NCBI RefSeq assembly: GCF_029846715.1
Contig: NZ_JARVWW010000008.1
Span: 124,001 to 188,000 of the forward strand
From: Bradyrhizobium nivariense
GTDB taxonomy: Bacteria; Pseudomonadota; Alphaproteobacteria; Rhizobiales; Xanthobacteraceae
Direction of reading: 5' to 3'
Length of the DNA: 64,000 nt
Below, one piece after another: positions 41,992 through 54,226 of this stretch. Both the position numbers and the translations under genes were made by a program. Numbering within the stretch: the stretch's first letter is position 1; each line of letters opens with the position of its first letter. The notes under the pieces were generated by a model. The model saw only the letters and a program-made list of their open reading frames with translations, made no database searches and was not told the origin of the DNA.

Positions 41992-42729
41992 CTACCGGAT
42001 GAGCGCGGTCTCGCCGAGACGCGCCGGCCTCCCGGAAATGTCTTGCAACTTTGGAACTCTGCCGGCCTCCGCCGCGACGCGAATGGCCGCGATGTTCGCG
42101 GCATAGTCCGCGCTGCTCTTGCCGCGAAACACGGCGGAACCCGCCACAAGCGTATCGGCACCTGCAGCGGCCACGGCAGCGGCGTTGTCGCGCGTGATGC
42201 CGCCGTCCACCTCGAGCCGGATCGGCCGGTCGCCGATCATGCTTCGAATGCGCCTGATCTTCTCGAGCTGGGACTCGAGAAAGGACTGGCCGCCAAAGCC
42301 CGGATTGACCGTCATCACCAGTACGAGGTCGAGACGATCGAGCACATATTCGATCGCGCTTTCGGAAGTAGCGGGACACAGGCTGACACCGGCTTTCTTG
42401 CCGAGCGCGCGGATGGCCTGAAGCGAGCGGTCGAGATGGACACCGGCTTCGGCATGCACCGTGATGACATCCGCTCCGGCCTTCGCGAATGCTTCGAGAT
42501 AAGGATCGGCGGGCGCGATCATGAGATGCACGTCGAACATTTTCTTCGTCAGCGGCCGGATCGCCTTGATGACGTCGGCGCCATAGCTGATGTTCGGGAC
42601 GAAATGCCCGTCCATGACGTCGCAATGAATCCAGTCGGCACCCGCCGCGTCGATCGCCGCGATCTCCTCGCCGAGGCGCGCAAAATCTGCAGCCAGGATC
42701 GAAGGCGCGATGAGGATTTCTCTCGTCAT
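41992..42729 (-). CDS. cbbE: Ribulose-phosphate 3-epimerase of the cbb operon
   Basis: The protein has 245 residues. It is a TIM barrel with the RPE pattern: [43 protein letters not shown] and V-D-G-G-I-T. The metal-binding His/Asp residues are in place. It interconverts xylulose-5-phosphate and ribulose-5-phosphate for ribulose bisphosphate regeneration. Its ATG overlaps the cbbX stop by four bases. It is the last gene of the operon. Confidence 0.93.
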   Translation of the reverse strand: MTREILIAPSILAADFARLGEEIAAIDAAGADWIHCDVMDGHFVPNISYGADVIKAIRPLTKKMFDVHLMIAPADPYLEAFAKAGADVITVHAEAGVHLDRSLQAIRALGKKAGVSLCPATSESAIEYVLDRLDLVLVMTVNPGFGGQSFLESQLEKIRRIRSMIGDRPIRLEVDGGITRDNAAAVAAAGADTLVAGSAVFRGKSSADYAANIAAIRVAAEAGRVPKLQDISGRPARLGETALIR

Positions 42730-43661
42730 GGTTTCGCACTCCTCTGCGTGTCTGCACCGCCGCTGAAAACGCGGCTCGCCAGGACGTCGATGGGATCGAT
42801 CGTTTCGAGGTCGGCGATATCGAGCGTGCGGTCGAGATCGGACACTAGGCGATCGGCCTGCCGCAGGCGGATGCGGTCGACGGCGTTGCGGATCGAGCGC
42901 GCATTTGAGAAGAACGGCTGGGTCCGGCGCAGCGCGACGTACTTCTCGAAGGCCTCGCGCGCCGCCGCCGAGAAGCGATAGCCCCGCTCCGTCAGCATAA
43001 GCTCGGCGATGACGAGCAGCTCGGCTTCCGCATAGTCCGGGAATTCGATGTGGTGCGCGATCCGCGAGCGGAACCCGGGATTGGAGGCGAAGAAGTTCGT
43101 CATCCGCTCGCCATAGCCGGCAAGGATGACGACGAGGTCCTCGCGCTGGTTCTCCATCACCTGGAGCAGAATTTCGATCGCCTCCTGGCCGTAGTCGCGC
43201 TCGTTATCCGGCCGGTGCAGATAATAGGCCTCGTCGATGAACAACACGCCGCCCATCGCCTTCTTCAGGATCTCTTTGGTCTTCGGCGCGGTGTGGCCGA
43301 TATACTGGCCGACGAGATCGTCGCGCGTCACCGAGATCACCTGCCCGCGCCGCACGAAGCCGAGGCCGTGCAGGATCTTTGCCATGCGCAGCGCGACGGT
43401 CGTCTTGCCGGTGCCGGGATTGCCGGTAAACGACATGTGCAGCGTCGGCGGCGACGACGCCAATCCCGCACGCTGCCGGATGCGTTCGATCAACAAGAGC
43501 GACGCGATCTGGCGCACGCGGTTCTTCACCGGCTTCAATCCGATCAGCTCCCGCTCGAGCTGTTGCAGCGTGTCGGTGATGCCGGCCGCTTCGGCCTCCT
43601 TGCGGAGATCGAAATTGGTCTCGCCGGGCTCGGTGGTCATTGCGTGGGGAACATCCAGCAT
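42726..43661 (-). CDS. cbbX: Red-type RuBisCO activase CbbX (AAA+)
   Basis: The protein has 311 residues, starting M-L-D-V-P-H-A-M (ATG 43659-43661) with GAGGTG upstream; the frame is open to 44093 but that part overlaps cbbS. Walker A G-N-P-G-T-G-K-T (80-87), the pore loop Y-I-G-H-T-A-P (120-126) and Walker B V-L-F-I-D-E-A (139-145) are all present. CbbX hexamers are activated by ribulose bisphosphate and pull the large-subunit C-terminus of red-type RuBisCO to release inhibitory sugar phosphates. A hairpin in the 98-base gap after cbbS may lower its expression relative to RuBisCO. Confidence 0.94.
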   Translation of the reverse strand: MLDVPHAMTTEPGETNFDLRKEAEAAGITDTLQQLERELIGLKPVKNRVRQIASLLLIERIRQRAGLASSPPTLHMSFTGNPGTGKTTVALRMAKILHGLGFVRRGQVISVTRDDLVGQYIGHTAPKTKEILKKAMGGVLFIDEAYYLHRPDNERDYGQEAIEILLQVMENQREDLVVILAGYGERMTNFFASNPGFRSRIAHHIEFPDYAEAELLVIAELMLTERGYRFSAAAREAFEKYVALRRTQPFFSNARSIRNAVDRIRLRQADRLVSDLDRTLDIADLETIDPIDVLASRVFSGGADTQRSAKP

Positions 43662-43680
43662 CGGCACCTCGAAGAAAAGA

Positions 43681-43706
43681 GCTTCGCCGCGGGGGAGCGG
43701 CGAAGC
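43681..43706 (-). terminator. Hairpin with T-rich tail between cbbS and cbbX
   Basis: GCTTCGCCGC and GCGGCGAAGC form a perfect 10-bp stem with a six-base loop. Read in the operon direction it is followed by TCTTTTCTT. It sits 54 bases after the cbbS stop and ends 20 bases before the cbbX start. Confidence 0.7.
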
Positions 43707-43759
43707 AGTGGTCCGCCAAGGAAACGGAGCAGGGAGTGCTCCGCGCGGAGGAGGATGAC

Positions 43760-44167
43760 TTAGGTTGGCGCGTGCGCGGGCTGCCGGCGCACGGTGGTGT
43801 AGCGGATCGCACGTCCCCCCACCTCCTGCCGCACCAGATCGAACTCGGCCTCCTGCGGCGGCCGGTTGACGATGAACGAGATCCGCACCGATTCCCAACC
43901 ATGGCTGGAGTCGAAGCCGCTGAGGCGGATGTAGCGGTCGCCATACACTCTGCGGCATTCGGCGAGCTCCATCATCACGCCGGCGGCGTCCTGGAGATCG
44001 AACATCGGCAGGCCCCACATCTCCCAATAGGTGTTGCGAGGATGCGGATCGTCGGTGAACTCGATGTTCACCGCCCAACCTTTGGTGAGACAATACTGCA
44101 CCTGCTTGGTGATCTGATCGTCGGTCAGATCGGGCAGGAACGAGAAACAGCCTTGGGTCAGCTTCAT
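43760..44167 (-). CDS. cbbS: RuBisCO small subunit, red type
   Basis: The protein has 135 residues from [16 protein letters not shown] (ATG 44165-44167, preceded by GAGGAGATTTGAC). Hallmarks are D-D-Q-I-x-K-Q-V-Q-Y-C-L, [10 protein letters not shown] and a C-terminal extension ([13 protein letters not shown]) typical of form IC/ID small subunits that build a beta-barrel at the fourfold axis. It assembles with CbbL as L8S8. Only 11 bases separate it from cbbL. Confidence 0.95.
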   Translation of the reverse strand: MKLTQGCFSFLPDLTDDQITKQVQYCLTKGWAVNIEFTDDPHPRNTYWEMWGLPMFDLQDAAGVMMELAECRRVYGDRYIRLSGFDSSHGWESVRISFIVNRPPQEAEFDLVRQEVGGRAIRYTTVRRQPAHAPT

Positions 44168-44178
44168 GTCAAATCTCC

Positions 44179-46756
<2,578 letters not shown>

Positions 46757-46770
46757 GACAATTCCTCCTG

Positions 46771-48792
46771 TTATTGCTTGCCGGCGCGGGCAATCGCCCG
46801 CCGGGCGGCTTCCGCAGTGCTTTGGGGCGTGATGCCGAATTCGCGGTAGAGCACGGGTGCAGGCGCCGAGGCACCGAAGCCGCGCATGCCGACGAATTCG
46901 CCCTCAGTGCCGATCCAGCGATGCCAATCGCCGGCGACTGCCGCCTCGATGCCGATCCGTGGCGCAGTGCCGAGCACGGCAGCGCGGTAGTCCTCCGGCT
47001 GCTCCTCGAACAACGCGAAGCAGGGCGCGGAGACCACGGCCGCGCGGACGTGCTCGGTGGCGAGCAGGCGGGCGGCTTCCAGCGCAATAGACACTTCCGA
47101 GCCCGTTGCGATGAGCGTCACGTCGCGGCCGCCGTCCGGCGAAACGATGAGATAGGCGCCCCGTGCGACGCGGTTTCTACCGCGGACATCGCTGCGGAAG
47201 GTCGGCAGCGCCTGACGGGACAGGCACAGCACGGAGGGACGATTTTCGGCTTCGAGTGCGCAGTCCCATGCTTCCAGCGTCTCAACCGCGTCGGCCGGAC
47301 GGAACACAAGCAAGTTCGGAATGACACGGAGCGCTGCGAGATGCTCGACCGGTTGGTGCGTGGGGCCGTCCTCACCCAGGCCGATGGAGTCATGGGTCAT
47401 CACATGAATGACGCGGATCCGCATCAAGGCCGCAAGGCGGATCGCCGGCCGGCTGTAATCGGAGAAGGCGAGGAAGGTGCCGCCATAGGGAATGAAGCCG
47501 CCGTGCAGCGCGAGGCCGTTCATCGCGGCTGCCATGCCATGCTCGCGGATGCCGTAATGGATGTAATCGCCGGCGAACGCGTCGCGCTTGACCGGGGTCT
47601 GCGCCTTGGCATGCGTCAGGTTCGAATGCGTCAGGTCCGCCGAGCCACCGACAAATCCGGGAATCGTCCCCGCGATGCCGTCGAGCACCTGTTGCGAAGC
47701 CTGCCGCGTCGCGAGCTTCGGACGCTCGCTGGCAAAGCGCTCCCGTAATTTCGCCGAGGCCTGGACATAGGCATTCGGCAGGGCAACCGCCTTGCCCTCG
47801 ACGAACAGATCGCGCTGCTCAGGCGTCGCGCGTTCATAGCGATCGAGCCAGGCGAGACGCTCGACCTGCCCGCGCTGCCCGATCATCCGCCATGCTTTCA
47901 GGATCGTGACAGGCGCCACGAAGGGCTGATAGTCCCAGCCGAGCGTTCGCCGCGCCGCCGCCGTCTGCTCGGTGCCGAGCGGCGCGCCATGGGCCTTCTC
48001 GGTGCCCTGACGATCCGGCGCGCCGTAGCCGATGATGGTGCGGCAGGCGATCAGCGACGGTTTTGCGCTCTCGCGCTCCTCAGCAATCGCCTGCGCAACT
48101 GCTTCGGGATCGTGCCCGTCGACACGGCGCACCGACCAGCCGGAGGCAGCGAAGCGCGCGAGCTGGTCGTCGGAGGTCGCGAGCGAGGTCGGGCCGTCAA
48201 TGGATATGCCGTTGTCGTCGAACAGCACGATCAGGCGGGACAATTGCAGATGACCGGCGAGCGAGATCGCTTCCTGGCTGATGCCTTCCATCAGACAGCC
48301 GTCGCCGGCGATCACATAAGTGAAGTGATCGACGAGACCCTCGCCATGCCGCGCATTGGCCATGCGCTCGGCGAGCGCCATGCCGACGGCGGTCGCAATC
48401 CCCTGCCCCAGCGGACCGGTCGTGGTCTCGACGCCCGGCGTGTGGCCATATTCCGGATGGCCCGGCGTCTTGGAGCCCCATTGCCGGAAAGCCTTGATGT
48501 CGTCGAGACTGACGTCGCCGCCGGTGAGATGGAGCAGTGCATAGAGCAGCATCGAGCCATGGCCCGCCGACAGCACGAAGCGATCGCGGTCCGGCCAATT
48601 GGGGTGAGCCGAGTCGAATTTCAGGAAGCGCGAGAACAACACGGTCGCGACATCGGCCATGCCCATGGGCAGGCCGGGATGGCCGGACTGCGAGGTCTCG
48701 ATGGCATCGACCGCGAGAAAGCGGACGGCATTGGCGAGATCGCTATGCGCGACCGCCGAGAGGTCGGCGTCGGCGTGAACCGAGATGTTCAT
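46771..48792 (-). CDS. cbbT: Transketolase
   Basis: The protein has 673 residues. It has the transketolase start ([16 protein letters not shown]), the TPP motif [13 protein letters not shown] near residue 163 ending in F-D-D-N, and the middle-domain [13 protein letters not shown] and [15 protein letters not shown]. It transfers two-carbon units between sugar phosphates in ribulose bisphosphate regeneration. It lies 16 bases after cbbP. Confidence 0.94.
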   Translation of the reverse strand: MNISVHADADLSAVAHSDLANAVRFLAVDAIETSQSGHPGLPMGMADVATVLFSRFLKFDSAHPNWPDRDRFVLSAGHGSMLLYALLHLTGGDVSLDDIKAFRQWGSKTPGHPEYGHTPGVETTTGPLGQGIATAVGMALAERMANARHGEGLVDHFTYVIAGDGCLMEGISQEAISLAGHLQLSRLIVLFDDNGISIDGPTSLATSDDQLARFAASGWSVRRVDGHDPEAVAQAIAEERESAKPSLIACRTIIGYGAPDRQGTEKAHGAPLGTEQTAAARRTLGWDYQPFVAPVTILKAWRMIGQRGQVERLAWLDRYERATPEQRDLFVEGKAVALPNAYVQASAKLRERFASERPKLATRQASQQVLDGIAGTIPGFVGGSADLTHSNLTHAKAQTPVKRDAFAGDYIHYGIREHGMAAAMNGLALHGGFIPYGGTFLAFSDYSRPAIRLAALMRIRVIHVMTHDSIGLGEDGPTHQPVEHLAALRVIPNLLVFRPADAVETLEAWDCALEAENRPSVLCLSRQALPTFRSDVRGRNRVARGAYLIVSPDGGRDVTLIATGSEVSIALEAARLLATEHVRAAVVSAPCFALFEEQPEDYRAAVLGTAPRIGIEAAVAGDWHRWIGTEGEFVGMRGFGASAPAPVLYREFGITPQSTAEAARRAIARAGKQ

Positions 48793-48808
48793 CGGATACT
48801 CCCCTTGT

Positions 48809-49684
48809 TCACTTCAGGTTTCGCTTGCGCTCGATGAGCTGCATGATCAGCGGCGTCAGGATCAGCTGCATGGCAAGATCGAGCTTCGCGCCGGGACACA
48901 CGATCGAATTGGCGCGCGACATCCAGCTTTGCGGCAGCATCGAGAGCAGATAGGGGAAGTCGATGCCGCGCGGGTTCTTGAAGCGGATCACGACCATCGA
49001 TTCGTCCGGCGTCGGGATCCAGCGCGCGATGAACGGATTGGAGGTGTCCACCGTCGGCACCCGCTGGAAGTTGATGTCGGTCTCGGAAAATTGCGGGCAG
49101 ATGTAGTGGATGTAATCCGGCATCCGCCGCAGAACGGTGTCGGTGACGGCCTCGGTCGAATAGCCTCGCGCACTGCGGTCGCGGTGCAGCTTCTGGATCC
49201 ATTCGAGATTAATGACGGGCACGACGCCGATCTTGAGATCGGCATGACGCGCGACGTTGACCTTGTCGGTGACGACGGCGCCGTGCAGGCCCTCGTAGAA
49301 CAACAGGTCGGAGCTCTCCGGCAGCCGTTTCCATTCGGTGAAGGTGCCGGGTGCGGCGCCATGCAGCGCGGATTCCTCGGCGTCGTGGACATAGTGCCGC
49401 GTCGTCGCCGTGCCGGTCTCGCCATAGTCGCGGAACGCCCGCTCCAGCTCCTCGAACAGATTGGTCTCGGGGCTGAAATGGCTGAAATGCCGGTTGCCGC
49501 GATCGGCCTCCTTGGCCATCTGCGTGCGCATCTCCGCGCGATCGTAGCGATGGAAAGCGTCGCCTTCGATGTAGGCGGCGTTGACTTTCTCGCGGAAGAA
49601 GATCTGCTCAAAAGTCTTCTTGACCGAGGTGGTGCCGGCGCCGGAGGAGCCGGTGATGGAGATGATCGGATGCTTCCTGGACAT
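48809..49684 (-). CDS. cbbP: Phosphoribulokinase
   Basis: The protein has 291 residues, typical of the octameric proteobacterial class I enzyme. The P-loop [11 protein letters not shown] is at residues 10-20 and is followed by [10 protein letters not shown] and F-Y-E-G-L-H-G-A-V. The enzyme phosphorylates ribulose-5-phosphate to make the RuBisCO substrate and is usually NADH-activated. It lies 12 bases downstream of cbbF. Confidence 0.95.
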   Translation of the reverse strand: MSRKHPIISITGSSGAGTTSVKKTFEQIFFREKVNAAYIEGDAFHRYDRAEMRTQMAKEADRGNRHFSHFSPETNLFEELERAFRDYGETGTATTRHYVHDAEESALHGAAPGTFTEWKRLPESSDLLFYEGLHGAVVTDKVNVARHADLKIGVVPVINLEWIQKLHRDRSARGYSTEAVTDTVLRRMPDYIHYICPQFSETDINFQRVPTVDTSNPFIARWIPTPDESMVVIRFKNPRGIDFPYLLSMLPQSWMSRANSIVCPGAKLDLAMQLILTPLIMQLIERKRNLK

Positions 49685-49696
49685 GGAATGCCTCGC

Positions 49697-50734
49697 TCAC
49701 AGCCGGAAGAAGCCGCGCCGCGCGAACAGCGGTGCGGAGACGCTGGCAACCAGCAACGGATCGCAATGCAGTTCCTCGACGCGCTGCACCTCGTTGCTCG
49801 AGCCCATGATCAGCGGCACGCGCTGGTGCAGGCTTTGCGCTGAGAGGTCGAGGATGCGCTCGCGCCCGGTCGAGGCCGAGCCGCCGGCCTGCTCGATGAT
49901 GTAAGCCATCGGGTGCGCTTCATAAGTGAGGCGCAAGCGGCCGTCGCCATAGCCGGGCCGTGCATCGGAGGGATAGAGGAACACGCCGCCGCGGGTGAGG
50001 ATGCGATAGGCCTCGGCAACCAGCGAGCCGATCCAGCGCATGTTGAAATTGTGGTTGGCCGGCCCTTCCACACCGGCGAGGCATTCGTCGACGAAGGCGC
50101 GCACCGGCTGTTCCCAATGCCGGCGGTTCGAGGCGTTGATCGCGAACTCCTCGCACGTCTCGGAGATCTGCACGGCGCTGCGCGCGAGACGAAAGCAACC
50201 GGACTTGCGGTCAAGCGTGAAGAGGTCGACGCCGTCGCCGAGCGTCAGCACCAGCGAGGTCTGCGGGCCGTAGGTGACGAACCCCGCCGCGAGCTGCGCC
50301 GAACCGCGCTGATGGAAGGCGAGCGCGAGATCATCAGGCGCGGGCAGGATCGAGAAGATCGTGCCGACAGTCATGTTGATGTCGATGTTGGAGGAGCCGT
50401 CGAGCGGATCGATCGCGACGCAGATCTTGGCCTCGCGATCGCCGATCTGCGGTTCGCGCATTTCCTCCGACGCAAGCGCTGCGACCGGCAGCTTGCTGAG
50501 ACAGCGGCGCAGGATCGCATCCGCCTGCACGTCGAGATCGCGCTGGACATCACCGTCGCTATTGCGGCCGGTGGTCAGGCCCGATGCGTCCGCCAGGTCT
50601 CCAGTGGCGATCAGATCGGTGATCTCGATCGCGGCCGCCGCGATGGCGTCGACCGCGGCCGCCACGGCCAGCGCATGCGGCGCCGTCTCGGAATACCGTT
50701 GAAGGTGGTCGTCCAGCCTGAGTTGCCCGGTCAT
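49697..50734 (-). CDS. cbbF: Fructose-1,6-bisphosphatase (class I)
   Basis: The protein has 345 residues from [10 protein letters not shown] (ATG 50732-50734); the longer frame to 50806 enters the promoter. Metal-binding residues are Glu90/Glu91 (A-S-E-E-M) and the signature D-P-L-D-G-S-S-N at 109-116. The second signature is [12 protein letters not shown]. It hydrolyses fructose-1,6-bisphosphate (and probably sedoheptulose-1,7-bisphosphate) in the Calvin cycle. It is the first gene of the operon, facing cbbR. Confidence 0.94.
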   Translation of the reverse strand: MTGQLRLDDHLQRYSETAPHALAVAAAVDAIAAAAIEITDLIATGDLADASGLTTGRNSDGDVQRDLDVQADAILRRCLSKLPVAALASEEMREPQIGDREAKICVAIDPLDGSSNIDINMTVGTIFSILPAPDDLALAFHQRGSAQLAAGFVTYGPQTSLVLTLGDGVDLFTLDRKSGCFRLARSAVQISETCEEFAINASNRRHWEQPVRAFVDECLAGVEGPANHNFNMRWIGSLVAEAYRILTRGGVFLYPSDARPGYGDGRLRLTYEAHPMAYIIEQAGGSASTGRERILDLSAQSLHQRVPLIMGSSNEVQRVEELHCDPLLVASVSAPLFARRGFFRL

Positions 50735-50853
50735 CTGCGTCCATCCCTGTGCTGGTGCCGCATCAGTTCCCTCCCCGCTGGAGGTCGGTGCGGTCAGTGC
50801 CAACAACGATGAGATTGACAGGGGCGGCTTAATAAGGAAAATTTCTATTCATA
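50735..50853. promoter_or_regulatory. Divergent cbbR-cbbF promoter/operator region
   Basis: The 119-base gap must contain the cbb operon promoter and the CbbR binding sites. Its cbbR-proximal part (50829-50880) is strikingly AT-rich for this genome and contains the dyad GAAAATTTC at 50837-50845. I could not fit a clean TNA-N7-TNA pair, so precise operator borders are not claimed. Confidence 0.6.
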
Positions 50854-51825
50854 ATGAGTGCCAAAGAATTATCTTATAATGCCCATTCAGCGGCGCAGCT
50901 CCGGCATCTGACGATCCGGCAGCTCCGCTCGCTCGCGGCGCTCTCGGCCAAGGGCAGCGTCACGGCCGCCTCGAGCCAGCTCGGCCTGACGCAGCCGGCC
51001 GTGACCCAGCAGCTGCGCCAGCTTCAGGATCTCGCCGGCCTGCCGCTGGTGCAGCGGACCGGCGACGGCATGCTGCTGACGGAGGCCGGCAAGGAGGTGC
51101 TGGCGCTCGCCGAGCGCGTCGAGGCCGCGATCGCCGACTGCCAGGGTGCGCTCGACCTGCTTGCGGGGCGAACCGGCGGCACGGTGCATCTCGGCGCGGT
51201 CTCGACCGCAAAATATTTCGTGCCGCACGCGATCGCGGCGTTCTCGAAGCGGCATCCGAAGATCGAGATCAAGCTCACCATCGGCAATCGCGAGGAGATC
51301 CGCGAAGCCATGCACGGCTACGACCTCGACTTCGCGGTGATGGGTCGGCCACCGGCCGACGTGAGCGTCGACGTCCGCCAGCTCGGGCGCAATCCGCACA
51401 TCATCGTCGCGCGCAAGGGGCACTGGCTGGAGAAGGATTCCGGCCTCAACCTGACCGACCTCGTGCACGAGACCTTCCTCACCCGCGAGCCCGGCTCGGG
51501 CACGCGGACGCTGATGGAAGGCATGTTCCAGAAGTCGGATCTCGAGCCGATGATCGGCATGGAGATGAGCAGCAACGAGACCATCAAGCAGGCCGTCATC
51601 GCCGGGCTCGGCATCGCCTTCATCTCGGCCCACACCGTCGCGCACGAGCTCACCGAGGGCCGGCTCATCGTGCTCGACGTCGCGGGCCTGCCGATCGTGC
51701 GGCAATGGTACGTGATCCGCCGCAGCGACAAGGTGCTGTTGCCGCCGGCGCAGGCGATGTTCGATTTTCTCGGCTCGGAGGGGTCGAACTACCTGCCCGA
51801 CGTGCCCGAACTCGGCGCGCGATAG
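50854..51825 (+). CDS. cbbR: LysR-type regulator of the Calvin-cycle operon
   Basis: The protein has 323 residues. The N-terminal winged helix-turn-helix (about 18-80; L-R-S-L-A-A-L-S-A-K-G-S-V-T-A-A-S-S-Q-L, T-Q-P-A-V-T-Q-Q-L-R-Q-L) is followed by the substrate-binding domain starting G-G-T-V-H-L-G-A-V-S-T-A-K-Y-F. Divergent placement from cbbF is the standard cbbR arrangement. The effector in related proteins is a Calvin-cycle metabolite such as ribulose bisphosphate; that is family knowledge, not seen here. Confidence 0.93.
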   Translation: MSAKELSYNAHSAAQLRHLTIRQLRSLAALSAKGSVTAASSQLGLTQPAVTQQLRQLQDLAGLPLVQRTGDGMLLTEAGKEVLALAERVEAAIADCQGALDLLAGRTGGTVHLGAVSTAKYFVPHAIAAFSKRHPKIEIKLTIGNREEIREAMHGYDLDFAVMGRPPADVSVDVRQLGRNPHIIVARKGHWLEKDSGLNLTDLVHETFLTREPGSGTRTLMEGMFQKSDLEPMIGMEMSSNETIKQAVIAGLGIAFISAHTVAHELTEGRLIVLDVAGLPIVRQWYVIRRSDKVLLPPAQAMFDFLGSEGSNYLPDVPELGAR

Positions 51826-51836
51826 CCCGCCGACAT

Positions 51837-51929
51837 TCAGCCCATCAGCTTCATCGCGATGGTTGCCGCCAGAATGACGATGATCTGGAGCAGGCGCTCG
51901 GTCGTGAAAATGCGGTGGAAGGTGGTCAT
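51837..51929 (-). CDS. Candidate 30-residue membrane peptide
   Basis: ATG 51927-51929 to TGA 51837-51839, beginning M-T-T-F-H-R-I-F-T-T-E-R-L-L-Q and continuing as a single hydrophobic helix (I-I-V-I-L-A-A-T-I-A-M) before a short end. A purine-rich GGGGCGAG lies upstream. The balance of a charged N-terminus and one span is what true small membrane proteins show, but so short a frame could arise by chance. Confidence 0.4.
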   Translation of the reverse strand: MTTFHRIFTTERLLQIIVILAATIAMKLMG

Positions 51930-52073
51930 CGCTCGCCCCGGAATATCTCGGTTCGGACGTTGCTAGCATATGCGGGCATCGAGATAACTCCGTAGTCGCC
52001 CCGTGGTGGCCGTGCACGACCCGACGACCGGGCGTTCGGCGAGCCGGTCCAAGGCCGCGCCGATGGTTAACGA

Positions 52074-52283
52074 TCAGGCCGCGAGCCGGGCGGCATAATC
52101 CGCGCGCGCGGCGAAATAGGCTTCCAGCTCCGTCAGCGCCCGCGCTTCCCAATCCCTCGCCTGCTCGAGCAGCGACCAGCTCTGGCCCGGGCGGAATGCA
52201 GCGGTCTGGCGATAGAGCGATGCGATCCCGCGATAGCGGCGCACGTTCTCCAAGATGGCGTGACCGGTTATTTGGCCGTTCAT
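52074..52283 (-). CDS. Small protein of the E-N-V-R-R-Y-R family (copy 2)
   Basis: The protein has 69 residues from M-N-G-Q-I-T-G-H-A-I (ATG 52281-52283). The core E-N-V-R-R-Y-R-G-I-A-S-L-Y-R-Q-T-A-A-F-R-P and Q-S-W-S-L-L-E-Q-A-R-D-W-E-A-R-A-L-T-E-L-E matches the protein at 41543-41755 position by position. Soluble, helical, function unknown. It flanks the other side of the cbb region from its paralogue. Confidence 0.68.
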   Translation of the reverse strand: MNGQITGHAILENVRRYRGIASLYRQTAAFRPGQSWSLLEQARDWEARALTELEAYFAARADYAARLAA

Positions 52284-52421
52284 GTCCGAAAACTCCCTCG
52301 TCATTCCCGCGGGAGAAATTGCGGCCAAATCTTTTTCGAAAAGTTAGCGCCACGCGGCAAGTGCGCGAATGGTTGCCGGACTGTTGCCCGCGCGCAACGG
52401 GCGCGCCCGCGCAACGCCGAT

Positions 52422-52841
52422 TTATTGCGAATTCGTTGCCGCGCTCTCGCTCCGCGGCTTCAACCCGCCGCGGCTGATGATCGCCATCGTCTCGCGGCAG
52501 AGATCGGCAAGGCCGATCACCAGCACGGCGAGCAGGCAGAACAGGTTGATGGAATCGGCATGCGCACTGGTCAGCGAATTGAACTCGAAGAAGGGCGGCA
52601 TGAACGCCCACCACACCAGCGGAATGGTGAGCAGCGCGGCGAACGCCGCCGCCGGCGCGCCGGCGACAATGCCGAGCACGAACAGGCTCGGCAGGAACGT
52701 CGCGAAATAGAGTTTTGCGCCGAGCGCGACACAGATGCCCTGGAGCGCAGCCGACATTGCGACAACGACGAATCCAAGCAGAAACGCCTGCCACGACCAT
52801 GGTCGTACCCGCGGTACGCCAAACAGCCCCGCACGCCTCAT
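52422..52841 (-). CDS. Stand-alone DUF4118-like membrane protein
   Basis: The protein has 139 residues with about four hydrophobic segments (about 18-38, 45-62, 66-82 and 100-118) and the pattern Y-F-A-T-F-L-P-S-L-F-V-L-G-I-V-A-G-A and W-W-A-F-M-P-P-F-F-E-F. This matches the KdpD-type membrane sensor domain DUF4118, normally fused to a histidine kinase; no kinase part is present here. It may be a free-standing sensor subunit or a remnant. Confidence 0.68.
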   Translation of the reverse strand: MRRAGLFGVPRVRPWSWQAFLLGFVVVAMSAALQGICVALGAKLYFATFLPSLFVLGIVAGAPAAAFAALLTIPLVWWAFMPPFFEFNSLTSAHADSINLFCLLAVLVIGLADLCRETMAIISRGGLKPRSESAATNSQ

Positions 52842-52979
52842 CAGCCTCCCCCTGCCGCCCGTTAACCAAGCCCGCTTGCGACCAAAGTACTACAGCGGCA
52901 GGGAAACCGCGAGGTGGAAACTGCCGCCCGGACGGCCTTGGTAAACGGGCCGCATCGCACAATTGCGGCCACCCGGCCC

Positions 52980-54173
52980 CTACTCGGTCGCCGCATAGAT
53001 CAGGCCCGCAACGGGCAGCGCGAGGCCAATCGCCGATGCGAGCGTCCAGCCGCCTTGCGCAAAGGCCCAGGCGCCGACCGCCGAGCCCGCCGCGCCCGCG
53101 GTGAAGAACGTTGCCATATAGAGGCCGTTGAGGCGGCTGCGGTGCTCATGCCCCAGCGCGAAGATGGCGCGGAAGCCGAGCACGACATTGCCCTGCGCGC
53201 CAATATCGATCGCGATCGCAGCCACGACCAGGCAGGCGAGGTTCAGCACCGATCCGGCCGCGCCGATATGCGTGATCAGGAAGCCCACGGCCGCGAGCAG
53301 CAGCGCGACCAGGGTTGCCATGCGGCTATGGCCGCGATCGGCAAGCCGTCCTGCGATCGGGGCCGCGAACACGCCGGCGACACCGGCGAGCGCGAACAGC
53401 GCGATGCCGCGCTGGGTGAAGCCGAACTCGCTGGCGAGCAGCAGCGGCGTCACCGTCCAGAACAGGCTGAAGGCGCCGAACAGGCTGGCCTGGTAGAGCG
53501 CGCGGCGGCGCAGCAGCGGCGTGGTCCGCACCAGATGCGGCATCGACAGCAGCAACTCGCCATAATGCATGCGCGCGACCGGCTTGCGCTTCGGCAGCGT
53601 CATCCAGAGCACGGCCGCGAGCGCGATCATCAGCGCTGCCGAGCAGAAGAACACCGCGTGCCACGACAGCATGGCCGTGACGAAGCTCGACACCGGCCGC
53701 GCCAGCATGATGCCCAGCATCAGGCCGGTCGAGACGTTGCCGACGACGCGGCCGCGGATGGCTTCCGGCGCGAGATGCGCCGCATAGGGAATGATGATCT
53801 GCACGGCGACCGAGCCGAGCCCGATGAACAGCGCGGCGATCAGGAACGGCAGCGCGTGGGACGCGAACCCCGCGGCGAGCAGGGCTGCTGCGCCGAGCGT
53901 GATGACGGAGCAGATCAGGGTGCGGTTCTCGACGAGGTCGCCAAGCGGCACGATCAGCAGCAGCCCGGTGCCGTAGCCGATCTGCGTCATGGTAACGATC
54001 AGCCCCGCCGCCGCGTGCGACAGGCCGAGCGCGGCGCTGATCGGGGCGATCAGCGGCTGGGCGTAATAGATGTTGGCGGCGACCATGCCGCAGGCCGCGG
54101 CAAGCACGAAGGTCAGTCGCTGCGACACCGCATCCGGCCCGGGGGCGGTCTCGATCGTGGCATTCATCGTCAT
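52980..54173 (-). CDS. MFS transporter, DHA1-like exporter
   Basis: The protein has 397 residues with about twelve hydrophobic segments. It begins after a short cytoplasmic tail with F-V-L-A-A-A-C-G-M-V-A-A-N-I-Y-Y-A-Q-P-L-I, the YgaY/YnfM-like start, and has the inter-segment loop P-L-G-D-L-V-E-N-R. It probably exports a small organic compound using the proton gradient. The upstream tetR gene ends 53 bases before it, and an operator-like dyad at 54195-54210 lies in that gap, so TetR control is likely. Confidence 0.85.
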   Translation of the reverse strand: MTMNATIETAPGPDAVSQRLTFVLAAACGMVAANIYYAQPLIAPISAALGLSHAAAGLIVTMTQIGYGTGLLLIVPLGDLVENRTLICSVITLGAAALLAAGFASHALPFLIAALFIGLGSVAVQIIIPYAAHLAPEAIRGRVVGNVSTGLMLGIMLARPVSSFVTAMLSWHAVFFCSAALMIALAAVLWMTLPKRKPVARMHYGELLLSMPHLVRTTPLLRRRALYQASLFGAFSLFWTVTPLLLASEFGFTQRGIALFALAGVAGVFAAPIAGRLADRGHSRMATLVALLLAAVGFLITHIGAAGSVLNLACLVVAAIAIDIGAQGNVVLGFRAIFALGHEHRSRLNGLYMATFFTAGAAGSAVGAWAFAQGGWTLASAIGLALPVAGLIYAATE

Positions 54174-54194
54174 TCACACGGTCTCCGACCTATA

Positions 54195-54210
54195 GGGAAC
54201 GCTTGTTTCC
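54195..54210 (-). promoter_or_regulatory. Operator-like dyad upstream of the MFS gene
   Basis: GGGAACGCTTGTTTCC contains the half-sites GGGAA/TTTCC and matches a second site before tetR (54860-54875) at 13 of 16 positions. It lies 22 bases upstream of the transporter start. Confidence 0.6.
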
Positions 54211-54226
54211 TAATATGACAAAAAAT

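Noticed and set aside
50829-50853. Classic CbbR operator (TNA-N7-TNA pairs)
   Set aside because: The AT-rich stretch is suggestive, but I could not place a pair with correct spacing, so only the general region is reported.
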